Source of the DNA: Frankiaceae bacterium
Lineage (GTDB): Bacteria > Actinomycetota > Actinomycetes > Mycobacteriales > SCTD01
Length of the DNA stretch: 56,943 bases
NCBI GenBank assembly: GCA_016650445.1
Contig: JAENVS010000017.1
Location: forward strand, 72,076-129,018
Direction: 5' to 3'
Shown: piece by piece, positions 15,920 to 23,243 of the stretch
Numbering within the stretch: the stretch's first letter is position 1
Layout of the letters: every line of letters starts with the position of its first letter
Notes under the pieces: model-generated
Databases searched by the model: none
Told to the model about the DNA's origin: nothing
The model's input: only the letters and a program-made list of their open reading frames with translations
Translations under genes and position numbers: made by a program

Positions 15920-17115
15920 GCCGTCACGCGCCGGCGGAGCAACCTGCGGCCCTTGCCGTGCGACGTGGACGACGCGGGCTTCGGTGCGATCCGTGCGGCA
16001 AGCGACCGAATCGCTGCGCTGACCGCGTGTCCCGGTGCGTCCAGCACGATGGGGACTCCGCGGTTGATCGCGGACGGCACCGCACGGCTCGACGGGATCT
16101 GCACCGAGACCTTCGCGCCGAGCGCGTCCTGCACCTCGCCCAGGGTTAGCCCGACCTTCGAGTCCGATCGGTTGAGAACGATCTCGCGACGGGCCGGGTC
16201 GAAGTTGAGCAGGTCGAGCATCTCCAGCGTCAGCTTGAGGTTCTTCAGCGCCGGCACGTCGAGACTGGCGACGAGCACGAACCGGTCGCTCGCGTCGAAC
16301 GCCGCGAGCACGTGGTCGGTGAACGCAGGCGGAGTGTCGACGACCACGACGTCGTACATCGTCCGCAGCACCGCGAGCAGCTCGCCGACCAGGCTCGCGG
16401 GGATCGCCTCGGCGGCACCTGGCTCGACCGGTGCCAGCAGCGCGTCAAGGTGCGGCCGGTACGGCGTGATGAGCGAGCGGATCCCGGTCTCGTCGACGTG
16501 GCCCGCCATCGCAACCGCGTCCGACAGCGTCCTCTTCGGGTCGAGCTGCAGCGCGATCGCGACGTCGCCGAAAGCAAGGTCGAGGTCGATCAGGCACACC
16601 GACCGGCCCGCCTCCGCCACCGAGACGGCGAGGTTGGTGGCGACGGTCGTCTTGCCGCATCCGCCCTTGGCCGCGAAGACGGTGACGACCTGCCCGGCTA
16701 CGGGCACAGCCGGAACAAGCGGTGCGGGAGACGCAGCCGGCGCAGACGCCACCGAGAGCTGCGCCGTCAGCTCGAGGGAGCGCTGACATGCCTCCAGCAG
16801 GCCCGCGTCGTCGTCAGCGCCGACGACCTCGCGGACACCTGCCCGCATGGCGGTCTTGAGCAGCCCCGCGTCGGGCTTGGTGCGCATCAGGACCACGCCG
16901 AGGTCCGGGCGAGCCACCCGCTGGCCGCTCGCGACGTCCAGTGCCTCGGCCAGCGGGACGTCGGGCGCGATCACGACGAGGACGACGCCGTCGTCGAGCG
17001 CCGCCAGGAGCAGCGGCGTCGATGTCACGCCGGTTGTCGGGATGCCGAGGCCGAGGAAGTCTCCTGCGGGCACCTCGACCGAGTGCGTCAGCACGAGGAC
17101 TCTCTGCTGCGTCAT
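15916..17115 (-). CDS. cpaE: Tad pilus localisation ATPase CpaE/TadZ
   Basis: The N-terminal 130 aa form a receiver-like domain without a clear phosphorylation site. A MinD/ParA-type ATPase follows with the deviant Walker A AAKGGCGKTTVATNLA near residue 147, LIDLDLAFGDVAI and VVVDTPPAF. TadZ proteins place the pilus machine in the cell. The length of 399 aa is normal. It overlaps the genes on both sides by 4 nt. Confidence 0.93.
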   Translation of the reverse strand: MTQQRVLVLTHSVEVPAGDFLGLGIPTTGVTSTPLLLAALDDGVVLVVIAPDVPLAEALDVASGQRVARPDLGVVLMRTKPDAGLLKTAMRAGVREVVGADDDAGLLEACQRSLELTAQLSVASAPAASPAPLVPAVPVAGQVVTVFAAKGGCGKTTVATNLAVSVAEAGRSVCLIDLDLAFGDVAIALQLDPKRTLSDAVAMAGHVDETGIRSLITPYRPHLDALLAPVEPGAAEAIPASLVGELLAVLRTMYDVVVVDTPPAFTDHVLAAFDASDRFVLVASLDVPALKNLKLTLEMLDLLNFDPARREIVLNRSDSKVGLTLGEVQDALGAKVSVQIPSSRAVPSAINRGVPIVLDAPGHAVSAAIRSLAARIAPKPASSTSHGKGRRLLRRRVTA

Positions 17116-17864
17116 CGGAACAGCGTCCCGTCGTTGACGCCTGCCGAGGAGCCGGTCTTCGAGTCCCGGCTGAGCAAGGCGAAGTACAGCTTCCCGGTCT
17201 GCGTGGCCTGCACGAGCCGCTCTGCCTCGCCCTGGTCCACAGCGAGCGTGAGGATCGCGGCCGGGACGGCCTTCTCGGGCTCGGCCGCCTTCTTCGTCGT
17301 CGTAGGCGGCGGCTGCAGGGCAGTGGGGCCGACGGCGATGACGGTGACCCTCGCAAAGAGCGTCCGCGTCTCGACTGCGTCTTGCGCACCCGCCGCACCA
17401 GTCGCGCCGCTGGCGACGGAACGGGTGTCGAAGACCGCGACCTCGGAGCCGGGCAAGACGAAACCGGCGACCCGCTGCGGGTCACCGAGCTGCACGCTCA
17501 CCGCCAGCTTCCCCTTCGGGATCGTGAGCCCGCCGCTGTTGGGCGACGGCGCGAACCCCGCCCGGACCAGCACCTGCCCCGGGAACACGTCGGAGACGGC
17601 GACGAGGCTCTCGACCGTCGTGAGGTCGGTGAGTGCGTCCAGCGGAAGGGTGCTCTTGGGCATCGCGACGAGCTGCGTCAGCCCCGCCGCGACGGCCTTG
17701 CTGTCCGTGCCGGCGGGGATCCTCGCCTTCGCGACGAGCACCGAGATCTTGGTCTCCGCGGTCGCTGCGCTCGCGTCGCTGTGCTTGACGTACGACGCAA
17801 CGAGCAGCGTGCCGACGAGGGCGACGACAAGGGAGAGGAGCAGCGCGCTCTTGCGGGCTCTCAT
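17112..17864 (-). CDS. cpaB: Flp pilus assembly protein CpaB/RcpC (SAF domain)
   Basis: An N-terminal membrane helix (SALLLSLVVALVGTLLVAS) is followed by a SAF domain with VLVAKARIPAGTDSKAVA and DVFPGQVLVRAGF, then a C-terminal beta-rich RcpC region with GKLAVSVQLGDPQRVAGFVL and PGSEVAVF. The protein is extracytoplasmic and probably contacts peptidoglycan or the outer part of the pilus channel. Confidence 0.88.
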   Translation of the reverse strand: MRARKSALLLSLVVALVGTLLVASYVKHSDASAATAETKISVLVAKARIPAGTDSKAVAAGLTQLVAMPKSTLPLDALTDLTTVESLVAVSDVFPGQVLVRAGFAPSPNSGGLTIPKGKLAVSVQLGDPQRVAGFVLPGSEVAVFDTRSVASGATGAAGAQDAVETRTLFARVTVIAVGPTALQPPPTTTKKAAEPEKAVPAAILTLAVDQGEAERLVQATQTGKLYFALLSRDSKTGSSAGVNDGTLFR

Positions 17865-17885
17865 GGCAACCGGTCCTCTTCTGGT

Positions 17886-18962
17886 TCAGTCGACGATCTT
17901 GACGGAGACGACGCCGTTGGAGGCGTCGTCGGACAGCTCTCCGATCGCGTCGGAGTACGGCACGTTCACGAAGAAGCCGCTGATGCAGGTCGCCTGCCCG
18001 CTGCACGGGTAGGTGAGGCTGGCGATCGACTTGTGCGTGTACTGGCCGACGATGGAGTAGCCGGTCAGGAAGAAGGCGGCGGCAGAGGCCATGCGGTAGC
18101 TGCCGTTGCTGCCGTTGAGCTGGTTGGTGTCCTCGAAGACCGGGATGTAGACGACGGTTCCGACCAGCGCGTCGAAGTCGGCGGGGTCGCAGACAGTCGG
18201 CGGGGGGACGCCCGTCTTGTCGTCGTACCAGACGCCGTCGTCGGTGAGCGCGGTACAGCCAGCCGTCGCGTCGAGCCAGCCGAACCCGCCGGGCAGGTCG
18301 GCGCCGGAAGGGCCGGCAGGACAGTCGGATGCGCCGGTGGTGTCGTGCAAGTACAGGATCGCCTCGGTCGCGTCGGCCAAGCTGGCGATGCTCACGGCAT
18401 CCGCACTCGTGAACGAGGGCAGTGTGTTGACCTCGGGCACCTCGCACTGCGAGATGGTGAGCGGCAGCCCGCTGGCCACGGTGATCGGGACGCCCCAGGC
18501 GACGGTCGAGACGGCGCGGACGTTCGTGCCGTCGTACGTCGGGTCGAGCGCGCGGCCGAGCAGCGGCGGCATGAGGCCGGGGCCGCCCGAGGTGCCGGTC
18601 CGCACGCGAACCCGCACGTAGCCGAGGCCGGAGGGAGCTGCCTCGCCGACCGGGCAGGCGGTGAGGCCGCTGCCCACGCCGCAGACCCGCTCCACGTTGA
18701 CGCTGCCACGGTTGTCGTTGGTATTGCCGTACGTCTGCGCGGTCGCCTCAGGAAGCCCTGTCACGGCGTCGGTGCAGGAGCCCTGCGAGCAGTTGGCGGC
18801 GATGGCGAGCGCGGCGGCGTCAGCGCCGTTCTGGAGCTGACGCCTCTCGGCGTAGAGCGAGCCGACATCCAGCACGAGGGCACCGAACCCGAGCAGGACG
18901 ACGGGCAGCAGGAGCGCGACGAGAACGGCGACCGCGCCGGAGTCGCCGCTTACCCGCCGCAT
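17886..18962 (-). CDS. tadG: TadG-like pilus assembly protein (358 aa)
   Basis: The first 60 residues match the TadG N-terminal family: a short basic start, a hydrophobic helix (VAVLVALLLPVVLLGFGA) and LDVGSLYAERRQLQNGADAA. The long exported part contains many cysteines (about ten) and probably folds with disulfides; no VWA motif is seen, unlike classical TadG. The VWA function may be supplied by the TadB fusion three genes downstream. It overlaps tadE by 13 nt. Confidence 0.85.
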   Translation of the reverse strand: MRRVSGDSGAVAVLVALLLPVVLLGFGALVLDVGSLYAERRQLQNGADAAALAIAANCSQGSCTDAVTGLPEATAQTYGNTNDNRGSVNVERVCGVGSGLTACPVGEAAPSGLGYVRVRVRTGTSGGPGLMPPLLGRALDPTYDGTNVRAVSTVAWGVPITVASGLPLTISQCEVPEVNTLPSFTSADAVSIASLADATEAILYLHDTTGASDCPAGPSGADLPGGFGWLDATAGCTALTDDGVWYDDKTGVPPPTVCDPADFDALVGTVVYIPVFEDTNQLNGSNGSYRMASAAAFFLTGYSIVGQYTHKSIASLTYPCSGQATCISGFFVNVPYSDAIGELSDDASNGVVSVKIVD

Positions 18963-19363
18963 CGCATGACTCCCTTGCCCGTGAGCGTTACCGTCAGCTG
19001 CGGGCCGAAGGGGATGCTGATGTCGAAGTCCTGGGTCGCCCGCACCTGCCCGGTGAGACCGGAGGCGCAGGGGGCGTTGGCGACGCAGGTGCCACCGGCC
19101 GGGCCGGTGCAGACGCTGACGTCCGCCGTCGTGAGAACCGGTGTCACCGGCCCGGCGTTGACGGTCCGGGTGACGGCGCCCGCCTGGTCGGTGCTGTGCA
19201 GCGCCAGCCAGCGCGCGCCCTCGCGGGCGCCGCCGCTCAGCGAGATCTGCCGGTTGAAGGCGATGCCGAAGTTGATGATGCCCATCACAAGGAGCATCAG
19301 GACCGGGAGGACAAGCGCGAGCTCGACCGCGGCCGCGCCGCGGTCGGGCTCGGTCCTGCGCAT
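18950..19363 (-). CDS. tadE: TadE-like minor pseudopilin
   Basis: The protein has a prepilin-like N-terminus: MRRTEPDRGAAAVELALVLP followed by a hydrophobic helix and FGIAFNRQISLSGGAREGAR, the TadE family hallmark. The exported C-terminal part has three cysteines. The ATG at 19363 follows GGAGGA. It would be processed at the GAAAVE junction by a prepilin peptidase, which is not in this window. Confidence 0.9.
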   Translation of the reverse strand: MRRTEPDRGAAAVELALVLPVLMLLVMGIINFGIAFNRQISLSGGAREGARWLALHSTDQAGAVTRTVNAGPVTPVLTTADVSVCTGPAGGTCVANAPCASGLTGQVRATQDFDISIPFGPQLTVTLTGKGVMRCGG

Positions 19364-19396
19364 GCTGTCCTCCGGCTGCTTGGGCTGCGAACGGGG

Positions 19397-19428
19397 GCGG
19401 CCCCGATGAGCAGGCTCATCGGGGCCGC
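19397..19428 (-). terminator. strong hairpin between flp and tadE
   Basis: GCGGCCCCGATGAG (19397-19410) pairs perfectly with 19415-19428 around a 4-nt loop, right after the flp stop. As a partial terminator or mRNA 3-prime stabiliser it would let the major pilin be made in excess over the assembly genes. Confidence 0.7.
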
Positions 19429-19438
19429 TTGGCGCCGA

Positions 19439-19639
19439 TCAGGGGGCGGGGGGGGTGATGGCCGTGTCGACGTTGCCGAAAATGCCGTCGAGCGTCCCGC
19501 CGAGTGCGGTGACGGTGAGGACGATGGCGACGGCGATCAGCGAGACCATCAGGCCGTACTCGACGGCGGTGGCGCCCTTGTCGTCGCGGTCGATGCGGCC
19601 GGCGACGAAGGACTGGAGGGTGACGAGGAACTGGAGCAT
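19439..19639 (-). CDS. flp: Flp-type major pilin
   Basis: The 66-aa prepilin has the processing signal DDKGATAVEYGLMVSLIAVA, in which cleavage after Gly exposes ATAVEYGL, then a hydrophobic helix and a short acidic tail. The ATG at 19639 follows AAAGG. It is the first gene of the tad operon and its structural subunit; the longer upstream frame is not coding. Confidence 0.95.
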   Translation of the reverse strand: MLQFLVTLQSFVAGRIDRDDKGATAVEYGLMVSLIAVAIVLTVTALGGTLDGIFGNVDTAITPPAP

Positions 19640-19747
19640 CGGAGTGCCTTTCGTTGAGGTGACCGGCCGGTTGGGCCGAGTGGCTGCCGGCCGGTGCCGG
19701 CTTGACGAGAGGCAGATTGGCAGCGACGCGGCGCGGCGCGTATCGGA

Positions 19748-19801
19748 CGTTTGGTCGGAACCGGCTGACCGTTTAGTCAGACGTGTAGTCATCGTTTAGT
19801 C
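19748..19801. promoter_or_regulatory. four phased CGTTTAGTC-like direct repeats upstream of flp
   Basis: CGTTTGGTC (19748), CGTTTAGTC (19770), CGTGTAGTC (19782) and CGTTTAGTC (19793) have start-to-start spacings of 22, 12 and 11 bp, so all lie on one face of the helix. They stand about 110-160 bp upstream of the flp start, in the 412-bp region shared with the divergent sensor kinase. A multimeric regulator is expected, the adjacent NarL-type response regulator being the obvious candidate. Nothing else was recognised in 19640-20051. Confidence 0.6.
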
Positions 19802-20051
19802 GGGCATAGGTGCCGCACCGGCCAGTCCACCCTCGCTCCCGAAATCCCGCACAAGTCGGAGGTTCCGGCCGAAACTGGCGCTGACAGCCAACGGTCGGGG
19901 ATGCTGCAGTGGGCCGAACGGACGAACGGGACGTACCGGAAATGGCCTGTCCCGTCCCCGCATCAGACCCACGTGGTGCCACCCGCGATAGCCCGTCGGG
20001 CGAGGCGCGGCTAGTCACCCCGCCGCCGGCTGCGCATGGAATCGTGGGCAT

Positions 20052-21446
20052 GTGAAGCCCGCCGTGCGACGACTGTCGCCACGCGCGCTGACGACGGCAG
20101 CAGCTGCTGCCGGCGCGGGCCTGACCTTGGTGGTCGTCCTGGTGCCGGGCCTGCAGTTCGCGTACGTGAGCCCGCGCTGGCACCTCGTGCTGGAGACCTT
20201 CGACGGGGGCGCGGCGGCCGCAGTCGCCGTCCTGTTCTTCGGCCGCTACCGGCGCAGCCAGACCGTGACCGACCTGTGCATGACAACCGCGTTCTTCCTC
20301 CTGGCCCTCAACAGCGCGGCGGTCGTGATGCTGCCGCCTGCCGACGAGCGGAACGCAACAGCGGCGGTGTGGCTCCCGCTGGTCACGCGATTGGCCGCAG
20401 CCGCGCTCGTGGCCGTTGCGGCCCTTGACACCTCCCTCCGACGTCCCAGCGCGGTGCGCGTGCACCTGCTGTTGCCCCTTACGGCACTCGCGTTCCTCAC
20501 CCTCACCGCCTTCGCCGCCGTGGGGCCGCTGGACCTGCCGAGGGCCATCGACCCGAGCCTCGACCCGAGCGACTCCGGGCGTCCGCTCCTCAGTGGGCAC
20601 GCGGTCATCCAGGTGGCACAGCTCGTACATGCGCTGCTCTACGCGTTCGCGAGCGTCGGCTTCACCCGTGCGGCGGCACGCACCTCCGACGGGATGCTGC
20701 GCTGGATTGGTGTCGGCTGCGCCATCGGAGCCTGCGCGCGGCTGAACTACCTGCTGTTCCCGTCGCTCTACTCGCCGTGGCTGTACACAGGTGACGTGTT
20801 GCGTACGGCGTTCTACGTTGCCCTGCTCGCCGGCGGCCTTCGGGAGCTGCAGGGGTACTGGTCGGCGCAGACCGACGCGGCGGTTTTCGAGGAGCGCCGG
20901 CGGCTGGCGCGCGACCTGCACGACGGGACCGTGCAGGAGCTCGGCTACATCCGGTCGCTGACGGCAGCAGCCGGGCGCCGCGCCGCCGTCCCCGAGCTCG
21001 AGCGGATCGGTGCCGCCGCGGACCGCGCGCTCGCGGAGGCGCGGGCGGCGATCTACGCGCTGTCCACCACCGTCGACGAGCCGCTCGATGACCTGCTGCG
21101 CAGAGCGGCCGTCGAGATCGCGGATCGCTATGACATGACGGTGGAGATCGACGCCGCGCCAGCTGTTGAAGCGACCGAGGTTGCGCGGACGGCCCTGGTA
21201 CGGATCGTGCGCGAAGCCGTCTCCAATGCCGCCCGCCATGGCGCGGCCACCCGCGTGGTCATCCGCATTCGCTCCGGCCAGGTCGACGTGGTCGACGATG
21301 GGTCCGGCTTCGACGGAAGTGCGGACGACGGAGGTGGCTTCGGGTTGATCAGTATGAAAGACCGCGCCATGTCTGTCGGCGCGTCTGTGAGCGTGAGGCG
21401 TCACCCCGGCGGCGGCACCATCGTGTCGATCGAGTGGGCGTCATGA
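20052..21446 (+). CDS. NarL-family sensor histidine kinase (464 aa)
   Basis: About seven hydrophobic segments fill the first 260 residues, suggesting an integral-membrane sensor. Then come a HisKA_3 domain with RRRLARDLHDGTVQE near residue 283 (His is the phosphorylated residue) and a HATPase with REAVSNAARHG (N box), VDDGSGF (G1) and GFGLISMKDRA (G2). The GTG at 20052 is used. It overlaps the response-regulator gene by 4 nt and is divergent from the tad operon. Confidence 0.9.
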   Translation: MKPAVRRLSPRALTTAAAAAGAGLTLVVVLVPGLQFAYVSPRWHLVLETFDGGAAAAVAVLFFGRYRRSQTVTDLCMTTAFFLLALNSAAVVMLPPADERNATAAVWLPLVTRLAAAALVAVAALDTSLRRPSAVRVHLLLPLTALAFLTLTAFAAVGPLDLPRAIDPSLDPSDSGRPLLSGHAVIQVAQLVHALLYAFASVGFTRAAARTSDGMLRWIGVGCAIGACARLNYLLFPSLYSPWLYTGDVLRTAFYVALLAGGLRELQGYWSAQTDAAVFEERRRLARDLHDGTVQELGYIRSLTAAAGRRAAVPELERIGAAADRALAEARAAIYALSTTVDEPLDDLLRRAAVEIADRYDMTVEIDAAPAVEATEVARTALVRIVREAVSNAARHGAATRVVIRIRSGQVDVVDDGSGFDGSADDGGGFGLISMKDRAMSVGASVSVRRHPGGGTIVSIEWAS

Positions 21447-22087
21447 CCGACAAACGGCCGCGGGTCGTGATCGCCGACGATCACGGTTACACCCGCGCGG
21501 GAGTTCGGTCGGCGCTCGAGGCCGCCGGCTTCGACGTCTGCGCAGAGGCAGCAACCGGACGTCAGGCGGTCGAAGCGGTTCGCGCAACCCGACCGGACAT
21601 CGCCCTCCTCGACGTGCACATGCCCGACGGCTCCGGCATATGGGCAGCCGAGCAGATCAGCGCGTTGGGCGCGACCGCGATCGTCCTTCTCACGTTCTCC
21701 CGCGACGAGGCAGACGTCCTGGAAGGGCTGCGTGCGGGAGCGGTCGGCTATCTGTTGAAGGACATGGACCCGGATCGCCTCGGAACCTCGCTCAGGAACG
21801 TGCTCGCAGGTGAGATCGTCTTTCCACGGTCGCTGATGAGCAAGGTCGTGAGCAACCTGCCCGTCACTCCTCGGACCCACGGTGTCAGCCGGCCTGAGCT
21901 GACCGCCCGTGAGACCGAGGTCGCCGCCCGGCTGCGCGCGGGTGCCGAAACCGAGGCCATCGCATCGGACCTGTCGATGGCCAGCGGGACCGTGCGCGTG
22001 CACATCGCGAACATCGTGAAGAAGTTCGGCGCCTCCGATCGCAGGGAGCTCGTCGCCCTCCTGCGCCGGCAAGCGTCGGACCCCTGA
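21443..22087 (+). CDS. NarL/LuxR-family response regulator (214 aa)
   Basis: The receiver domain has IADDHGYTR, the phospho-acceptor Asp in LLDVHMPD, LLTFS and YLLKDMDPD. The C-terminal LuxR-type HTH has LTARETEVAARLRAGAETEA, where the usual EIA is EAIA, and SGTVRVHIANIVKKFGASDR. The ATG at 21443 overlaps the kinase stop. It is the likely partner of the kinase and a candidate regulator of the tad locus. Confidence 0.92.
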   Translation: MTDKRPRVVIADDHGYTRAGVRSALEAAGFDVCAEAATGRQAVEAVRATRPDIALLDVHMPDGSGIWAAEQISALGATAIVLLTFSRDEADVLEGLRAGAVGYLLKDMDPDRLGTSLRNVLAGEIVFPRSLMSKVVSNLPVTPRTHGVSRPELTARETEVAARLRAGAETEAIASDLSMASGTVRVHIANIVKKFGASDRRELVALLRRQASDP

Positions 22088-22154
22088 CGAAGACCCCCAC
22101 GGTTGAGCCGACCGTCGAGCAGGCACCGCAAGACCCCCTGGCAGGAGCAATGCT

Positions 22155-22370
22155 GTGTCCGCGATGCCCGACTGCACGACCGCGGCGAGTCTCCTGCTGC
22201 TGCTGAAGGGCCCGCCGCGGGTCGTCATGGAGATCCTTGGACACTCGACGTACCAGCTGACGATGAACACCTACAGCCACGTCGTTCCGGAACTGAACGA
22301 CGAAGCAGCCGGGCTCATGGCGACCGCACTGTGGGGCGACGACGGCGACGGTTCGGCGCCCCGAAGGTGA
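22155..22370 (+). pseudogene. C-terminal remnant of a tyrosine recombinase (integrase)
   Basis: The frame contains TAASLLLLLKGPPRVVMEIL, GHSTYQLTMNTYSHV and PELNDEAAGLM, the C-terminal end of phage-type integrases with the catalytic His (LGHS) and Tyr (NTYSH). The preceding RHT box is corrupted (reads CTT) and the first two-thirds of the protein are missing. Just downstream are TTGGCTGCCA repeats (22380-22403). It is next to a tRNA cluster, as expected of an old integrative element. Confidence 0.75.
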
Positions 22371-22474
22371 CCGGTTCGAGTTGGCTGCCAATTTGGCTGC
22401 CAGCGCCAGAAATGATCTTGACGGTGAAGCCGCCGTCGGAGACAAAACCGAAGGTCAACCGGGGTTTCTTGGAG

Positions 22475-22547
22475 TGGTCAGGGGCAGGATCGAACTGCCG
22501 ACCCCACGCTTTTCAGGCGTGTGCTCTACCAGCTGAGCTACCTGACC
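22475..22547 (-). tRNA. tRNA-Phe (GAA)
   Basis: A 73-nt cloverleaf on the minus strand: 7-bp acceptor stem (GGTCAGG with CCTGACC, discriminator A), TAGCTCAGCTGGTAGAGC D arm, anticodon loop CTGAAAA and a standard T arm. CCA is not encoded. Confidence 0.97.
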
Positions 22548-22559
22548 TTGGTGCTTCAG

Positions 22560-22633
22560 CGACCCCGACGGGACTCGAACCCGCGACCTCCGCCGTGACA
22601 GGGCGGCGCGCTAACCAACTGCGCTACGGGGCC
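22560..22633 (-). tRNA. tRNA-Asp (GTC)
   Basis: A 74-nt minus-strand cloverleaf with acceptor GGCCCCG, anticodon stem CCGCC/GGCGG, loop CTGTCAC, and T arm GCGGGTTCGAGTCCCGT. Discriminator G, no encoded CCA. Confidence 0.97.
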
Positions 22634-22660
22634 TGGATGGATCGTCCAAGCCGTGGAACG

Positions 22661-22733
22661 TGCCCCCAACGGGATTCGAACCCGCGTAGCCACCTTGAAA
22701 GGGTGGAGTCCTGGGCCGCTAGACGATGGGGAC
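22661..22733 (-). tRNA. tRNA-Glu (TTC)
   Basis: A 73-nt minus-strand cloverleaf with acceptor GTCCCCA, anticodon stem CCACC/GGTGG, loop CTTTCAA, and T arm GCGGGTTCGAATCCCGT. Discriminator A, no encoded CCA. Confidence 0.97.
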
Positions 22734-22758
22734 TGTCTGGCCGTCGGAGACGGTGGCG

Positions 22759-22764
22759 AGCATA
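22759..22764 (-). promoter_or_regulatory. promoter of the tRNA-Glu/Asp/Phe cluster, -10 hexamer
   Basis: TATGCT on the minus strand lies 25 nt before the first tRNA (Glu) of the cluster. Confidence 0.4.
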
Positions 22765-22825
22765 CCGGACCCGGCCACCCTGCTGGGCACGTCAGGCGAA
22801 CAGGCTGCGCGGCCCGTCCGCCCGC

Positions 22826-22831
22826 TACAGT
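22826..22831 (+). promoter_or_regulatory. tRNA-Lys promoter, -10 hexamer
   Basis: TACAGT lies 11 nt before the first nucleotide of the intron-containing tRNA-Lys, diverging from the tRNA-Glu promoter. Confidence 0.5.
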
Positions 22832-22842
22832 CCGACCTGCTA

Positions 22843-23133
22843 GGGCCCCTAGCGCAATTGGCAGAGCAGCGGACTTCAATAGGAGCGCCTGGTCGGAAAC
22901 GGCCAGGATGACACCACTCAAAGTCGGGGAACCCTTCGCCTGCTCCTGGGCATGGCAATCCCGAGCCAAGCCGAGGGCGACCTCGGAAGGTGTAGAGACT
23001 GGACGGGTGGCACCTACGGCGCGTAGCGCCACGGTGAAGGGACAGTCCAGACCACGAACGCTCCACGAGCGGCGTCGAAAGACGAAGTGGCAGGTTAATC
23101 CGCGGGTTGTGGGTTCGAGTCCCACGGGGCCCA
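22843..23133 (+). tRNA. tRNA-Lys (TTT), split by a group I intron
   Basis: Exon 1 (22843-22876, 34 nt) and exon 2 (23095-23133, 39 nt) join to a 73-nt tRNA. It has acceptor GGGCCCC/GGGGCCC, D arm GCGC/GAGC with one G-A mismatch (12-23), anticodon stem GCGGA/TCCGC, loop CTTTTAA, variable loop GGGTT, T stem GTGGG/CCCAC and discriminator A. The intron lies after position 34, between the first and second anticodon bases. Only the T34/T35 junction restores a 7-nt loop, which fixes the splice sites and the Lys(UUU) identity. Ordinary tRNA searches could miss it. Confidence 0.93.
22877..23094 (+). ncRNA. group I self-splicing intron (IC3-like, 218 nt)
   Basis: Helices can be drawn for the whole catalytic core. 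P1 pairs exon CTT with intron GAG (22883-22885) and has the U-G pair at the 5-prime splice site. P2 is 22888-22894/22901-22907; P3 is 22914-22919/23005-23010; P4 is 22924-22928/22960-22964. P6a is 22971-22976/22981-22986 closed by a GCGA tetraloop. P7 is 22998-23001/23043-23046; P8 is 23011-23014/23033-23036; P9 hairpins include CGTC-GAAA-GACG. The blocks GGCAATCCCGAGCCAAGCCG and CGGAAGGTGTAGAGACTGGA match the cyanobacterial tRNA-Leu intron as remembered. The last intron base is G, as required. Confidence 0.93.
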
Positions 23134-23243
23134 CTGTGTGATCGATCGTGGCAGCTGCCGCGTTCCGTCGTGCTCGTCGCGGGATGAGCAACACGTGTGG
23201 ACAGTCCCGCCGAAACGTCGTACCTGCCCGTCATCGTTGCGGC

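Noticed and set aside
16941..19409. 822-codon open frame opposite the tad genes
   Set aside because: A third-codon-position GC shadow of cpaB, tadG and tadE; Arg/Asp/Gly-rich without domains.
20010..20120. Small ORFs near the sensor-kinase start
   Set aside because: They lie in other frames of the kinase gene and lack ribosome sites.
22430..22474. Terminator or att core after tRNA-Phe
   Set aside because: AAACC/GGTTT pairing is imperfect and short; no second copy of the tRNA end was found in the window.
22843..23133. tRNA-Lys as a broken pseudogene
   Set aside because: Both exons fold correctly, the splice junction restores a perfect anticodon loop, and the insert has a full group I core.
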